64,000 nt of DNA from Tenebrio molitor (taxonomy: Eukaryota; Arthropoda; Insecta; Coleoptera; Tenebrionidae): contig NC_091054.1 of NCBI RefSeq assembly GCF_963966145.1, positions 15,066,001 through 15,130,000 on the forward strand. The letters run 5' to 3'. Shown here one piece after another: positions 61,782 to 64,000 of the stretch. The translations under genes and the position numbers were made by a program. Each line of letters starts with the position of its first letter. The first letter of the stretch is position 1. The notes beneath the pieces were generated by a model. The model saw nothing but the letters and a program-made list of their open reading frames with translations. It made no database searches and was not told the origin of the DNA.

Positions 61782-64000
61782 ATGCCGTTTCGGTGTTGTG
61801 CGCCCAACTGTAGGGGAAATTACCCTGGCGGCCCTAAAGTTAGCCTCTTTAATTTTCCAAAAGACAAAGACCTGAAGGCCCGATGGGTGCAAGCGATTAA
61901 AAGGCAAGGAGAAAATGGTAAAAGTTTTGTCCCAACTGCATCTTCAAAGGTAAGAACAAATTTTTTTGTGTAACATATCGTGAGTTAAATACACACTTAC
62001 AGGTGTGTGAACTGCATTTTCATGAGCAGGACATTCTTCGGTTCACAACCATGCATGACGAAAAAACAGGAACGATTTTGAAGGCTCCCCTTAAATATCC
62101 TCGACCTGCACCTGGTATTTTTTTAGTGTTATATAAGTATTTAGTTTAAATAAAAAAATCTTTAGGTGCTGTGCCTGTTCACGTCCTCAATAGCCCATCA
62201 TCATCGGCTGTGCAGAACGACCCGCCTCGAAGAGAGGCTCCCAGTACGAAAAGGGCTCGTTTAGATTCTGAAAATCTCAGCAATGCTATTGCTGCAAGCT
62301 TGGAAACACATATAAATTATGAGCAAGCGAAATCTTTCCAATGTTTTAATGAATTAAAAATGAAGCTGAAAAATCATGCGGTCAAATTAGGTTGGTCGGT
62401 AATTGTAAAAGAGTCATGTACTGTTATACTTTTACTTAAAGATGATCCTAATCCTACAATAGTATGTTGTGTAAAAATAACCAGCGATTTGAATGTTCTT
62501 GTTTACCACAATAATGTACAAATTAAGTTTGTTCGTGGAAAAAGCATTCCCAAGAAGGTAAATAATTTAAATGAAATTGATAATTTAATTGAAAGTTGTC
62601 ATGAACAATTTTTCAACAAAGAATTTAGTCAGAAAAGCTCAGCGCAGGAACTAATTTTAATTATTTTGACGTACTTAGATCTATTGAGAGAACATTTACC
62701 ACATGATGAAAGCAATATTAACTTTTTTAAGCAGCAAATTTCTTTTCTAAACATATGCAAAAATCAAACGCGTTATTCAGCGGATTTTTTAGTGTTTTGT
62801 AGTTTATTTCGCTCAATTTCTCCTCATGCATATAATTTTTTTAGAAATTCTGATTACTTGCGACTTCCTTGTCGTTCTGTTATCAAGTCATATACAAACA
62901 CTTTGCAAACTAATCCTGTTATTGAACAAAACAATTTGTTGCGATATATCACTTCCAAATTTAATATTTTGAATGCAGAAGATAAAAGTGTAATTTTGCT
63001 TATGGATGAAGTTCATCTAAAACCTGACTTAGACTATAAAGGGGGCGAAATTGTTGGAGCTGCTTTTGATGGTACAGAAAATGCTTCAAGCGCATTTGTC
63101 TTTATGATTAATAGTCTGAAATCTCTATATAAAGACGTTGTCCACATTTTACCTGTAAGAAAAATTAATGCAAACATTTTACATTCATTTTTGAAAGCAA
63201 TTATCATAGGTTTAGAAAATATTGGCTTTGAAGTGATGGGAGTAGTAACTGATAATCATTCTATAAACAGGAAATGTATGTCTTTGTTTTCTGATCCTCC
63301 TCAACTTATAAATGTATATCCGCATCCAAACGACAGCACTAAACCCATGTTTTTTTGGTTTGATTCAGTTCACATTATTAAGTGCATAAGAAATAATTGG
63401 ATCAATGAGAAAAATCAAGAAATGATTTGTCCTGATTTTGCAGATCACACTCAACAATTAATTGCATCTTTTAGTGCTCTGAAAGAGATGCATGCACTTG
63501 AAAAAAACAGCCTCATAAAATATGGATTTGGTTTAACCCTTAAAGCACTCTATCCAACATCCATCGAGCGACAAAATGTCAAATTAGCGTTGAAAGTTTT
63601 TAACTCTAATAATGTGGCGGCATTATCAGAATTAGGGCCAAAAAAAAATTTTACATCTTGGAAGGATACAAGTGCTTTTATAGAAATTATATGTAAATGG
63701 TGGGATATTGTAAATGTTAAAACCCCATTTAAAGGCGTAAGGCTCCGGAATCCTTTTCAAGAACCGATTACTGCTGACTCACACAATATTTTAGAATTTT
63801 TGAACACTTTTTTAAGTTGGTTGCAGAGTTGGAATAGTTTAATATTGCCTGCTAAAAATCGTGGTAAATTAACGTCAGAAACCTTCTGCGCTCTCAAATT
63901 TACCACAGAGGGTTTAATAAAATTTTCTGATTATTGGATTAGAGAAAAGGGAAATGCTTATTTTCTTCCGGGTAAAATTCAGACCGACAATTTGGAAGAC
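61782..64000 (+). CDS. THAP9-like P-element-type transposase,3' end outside window
   Basis: Three exons with clean GT-AG introns: 61782-61949, 62003-62114 and 62166 to the edge (phases 0 and 1). The start gives MPFRCCAPNCRGNYPGGPKV, then FNFPKDKDLKARWVQAI and SKVCELHF, a complete C2CH THAP zinc finger. Exon 3 has a linker with ETHINYEQAKSFQCFNELKM and then the RNase-H-like core: SVILLMDEVHLKPDLDYKGG (first Asp), GVVTDNHSINRKCMSLF (second Asp), then MFFWFDSVHIIKCIRNNW and ADSHNILEFLNTFL of the GTP-binding-type insertion region. No stop or frameshift was found in over 610 codons of exon 3. It is either a live P-like element or a domesticated gene. Confidence 0.9.

Overview
This window looks like an intergenic, repeat-dominated stretch of an arthropod (probably insect) genome. 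It is AT-rich. Open reading frames are short and broken, introns obey GT-AG, and almost every recognisable protein belongs to a mobile element. The families present (PIF/Harbinger, Tc1/mariner, pogo/Tigger, piggyBac, P/THAP, hAT, MULE, Helitron, Ty3/Gypsy, and R1-, Jockey- and CR1-type LINEs) are a typical insect mixture. I see no convincing host housekeeping gene, no rRNA, no functional tRNA gene and no CRISPR array. Identifications rest on recognised motifs and family knowledge; no searches were run.

Layout: 1-1560 holds a PIF/Harbinger nuclease gene running off the left edge (minus strand). 2325-2885 is a dead ZMYM1-like hAT fragment. 3760-7019 is a complete MULE-type DNA transposon with ~65-bp inverted ends and an unbroken 600-aa transposase. 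7861-13110 is a TA-flanked inverted-repeat element split by a young Gypsy retrotransposon (8058-12562). 13236-19479 is a BED-finger hAT/CGGBP1-like gene whose intron carries a Helitron (itself split by a MITE), and whose coding region is split by a 2.6-kb Sola-like transposon encoding a DUF7869-type protein (16463-19090). 19584-22346 is another nested inverted-repeat element. 22850-24660 holds Harbinger and Tc1-like remnants. 26706-33022 holds LINE, R1 and P/THAP transposase pieces. 33240-35030 holds MULE and Gypsy debris, 35385-36532 a Tigger end, and 37335-39610 a THAP exon pair followed by a Gypsy integrase interrupted by a Harbinger deletion derivative. 41283-45813 holds a piggyBac scrap and an almost complete CR1-like LINE. 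46355-52415 holds IS630/mariner, Jockey, Harbinger-MITE and hAT pieces. 52632-52945 is a tRNA-derived SINE with a 14-bp target duplication. 53431-55560 holds THAP, Jockey ORF1 and HARBI1 fragments, the last split by a solo LTR. 56104-61030 is a zinc-finger/MULE/SWIM gene broken by nested insertions, and 61782-64000 is an apparently intact THAP9-like gene running off the right edge.

Several insertions can be ordered because removing the inner element restores the outer reading frame: the Sola-like element in the hAT ORF, the solo LTR in HARBI1, and the Harbinger derivative in the Gypsy integrase. The MULE element at 3760-7019 is the probable source of the 409-bp MITE at 57601-58009, which shares its termini. 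The best candidates for novelty are the DUF7869 transposon with repeated subterminal motifs, the intact MULE/MITE pair, the C2H2-MULE-SWIM fusion gene and the intact THAP9-like gene.
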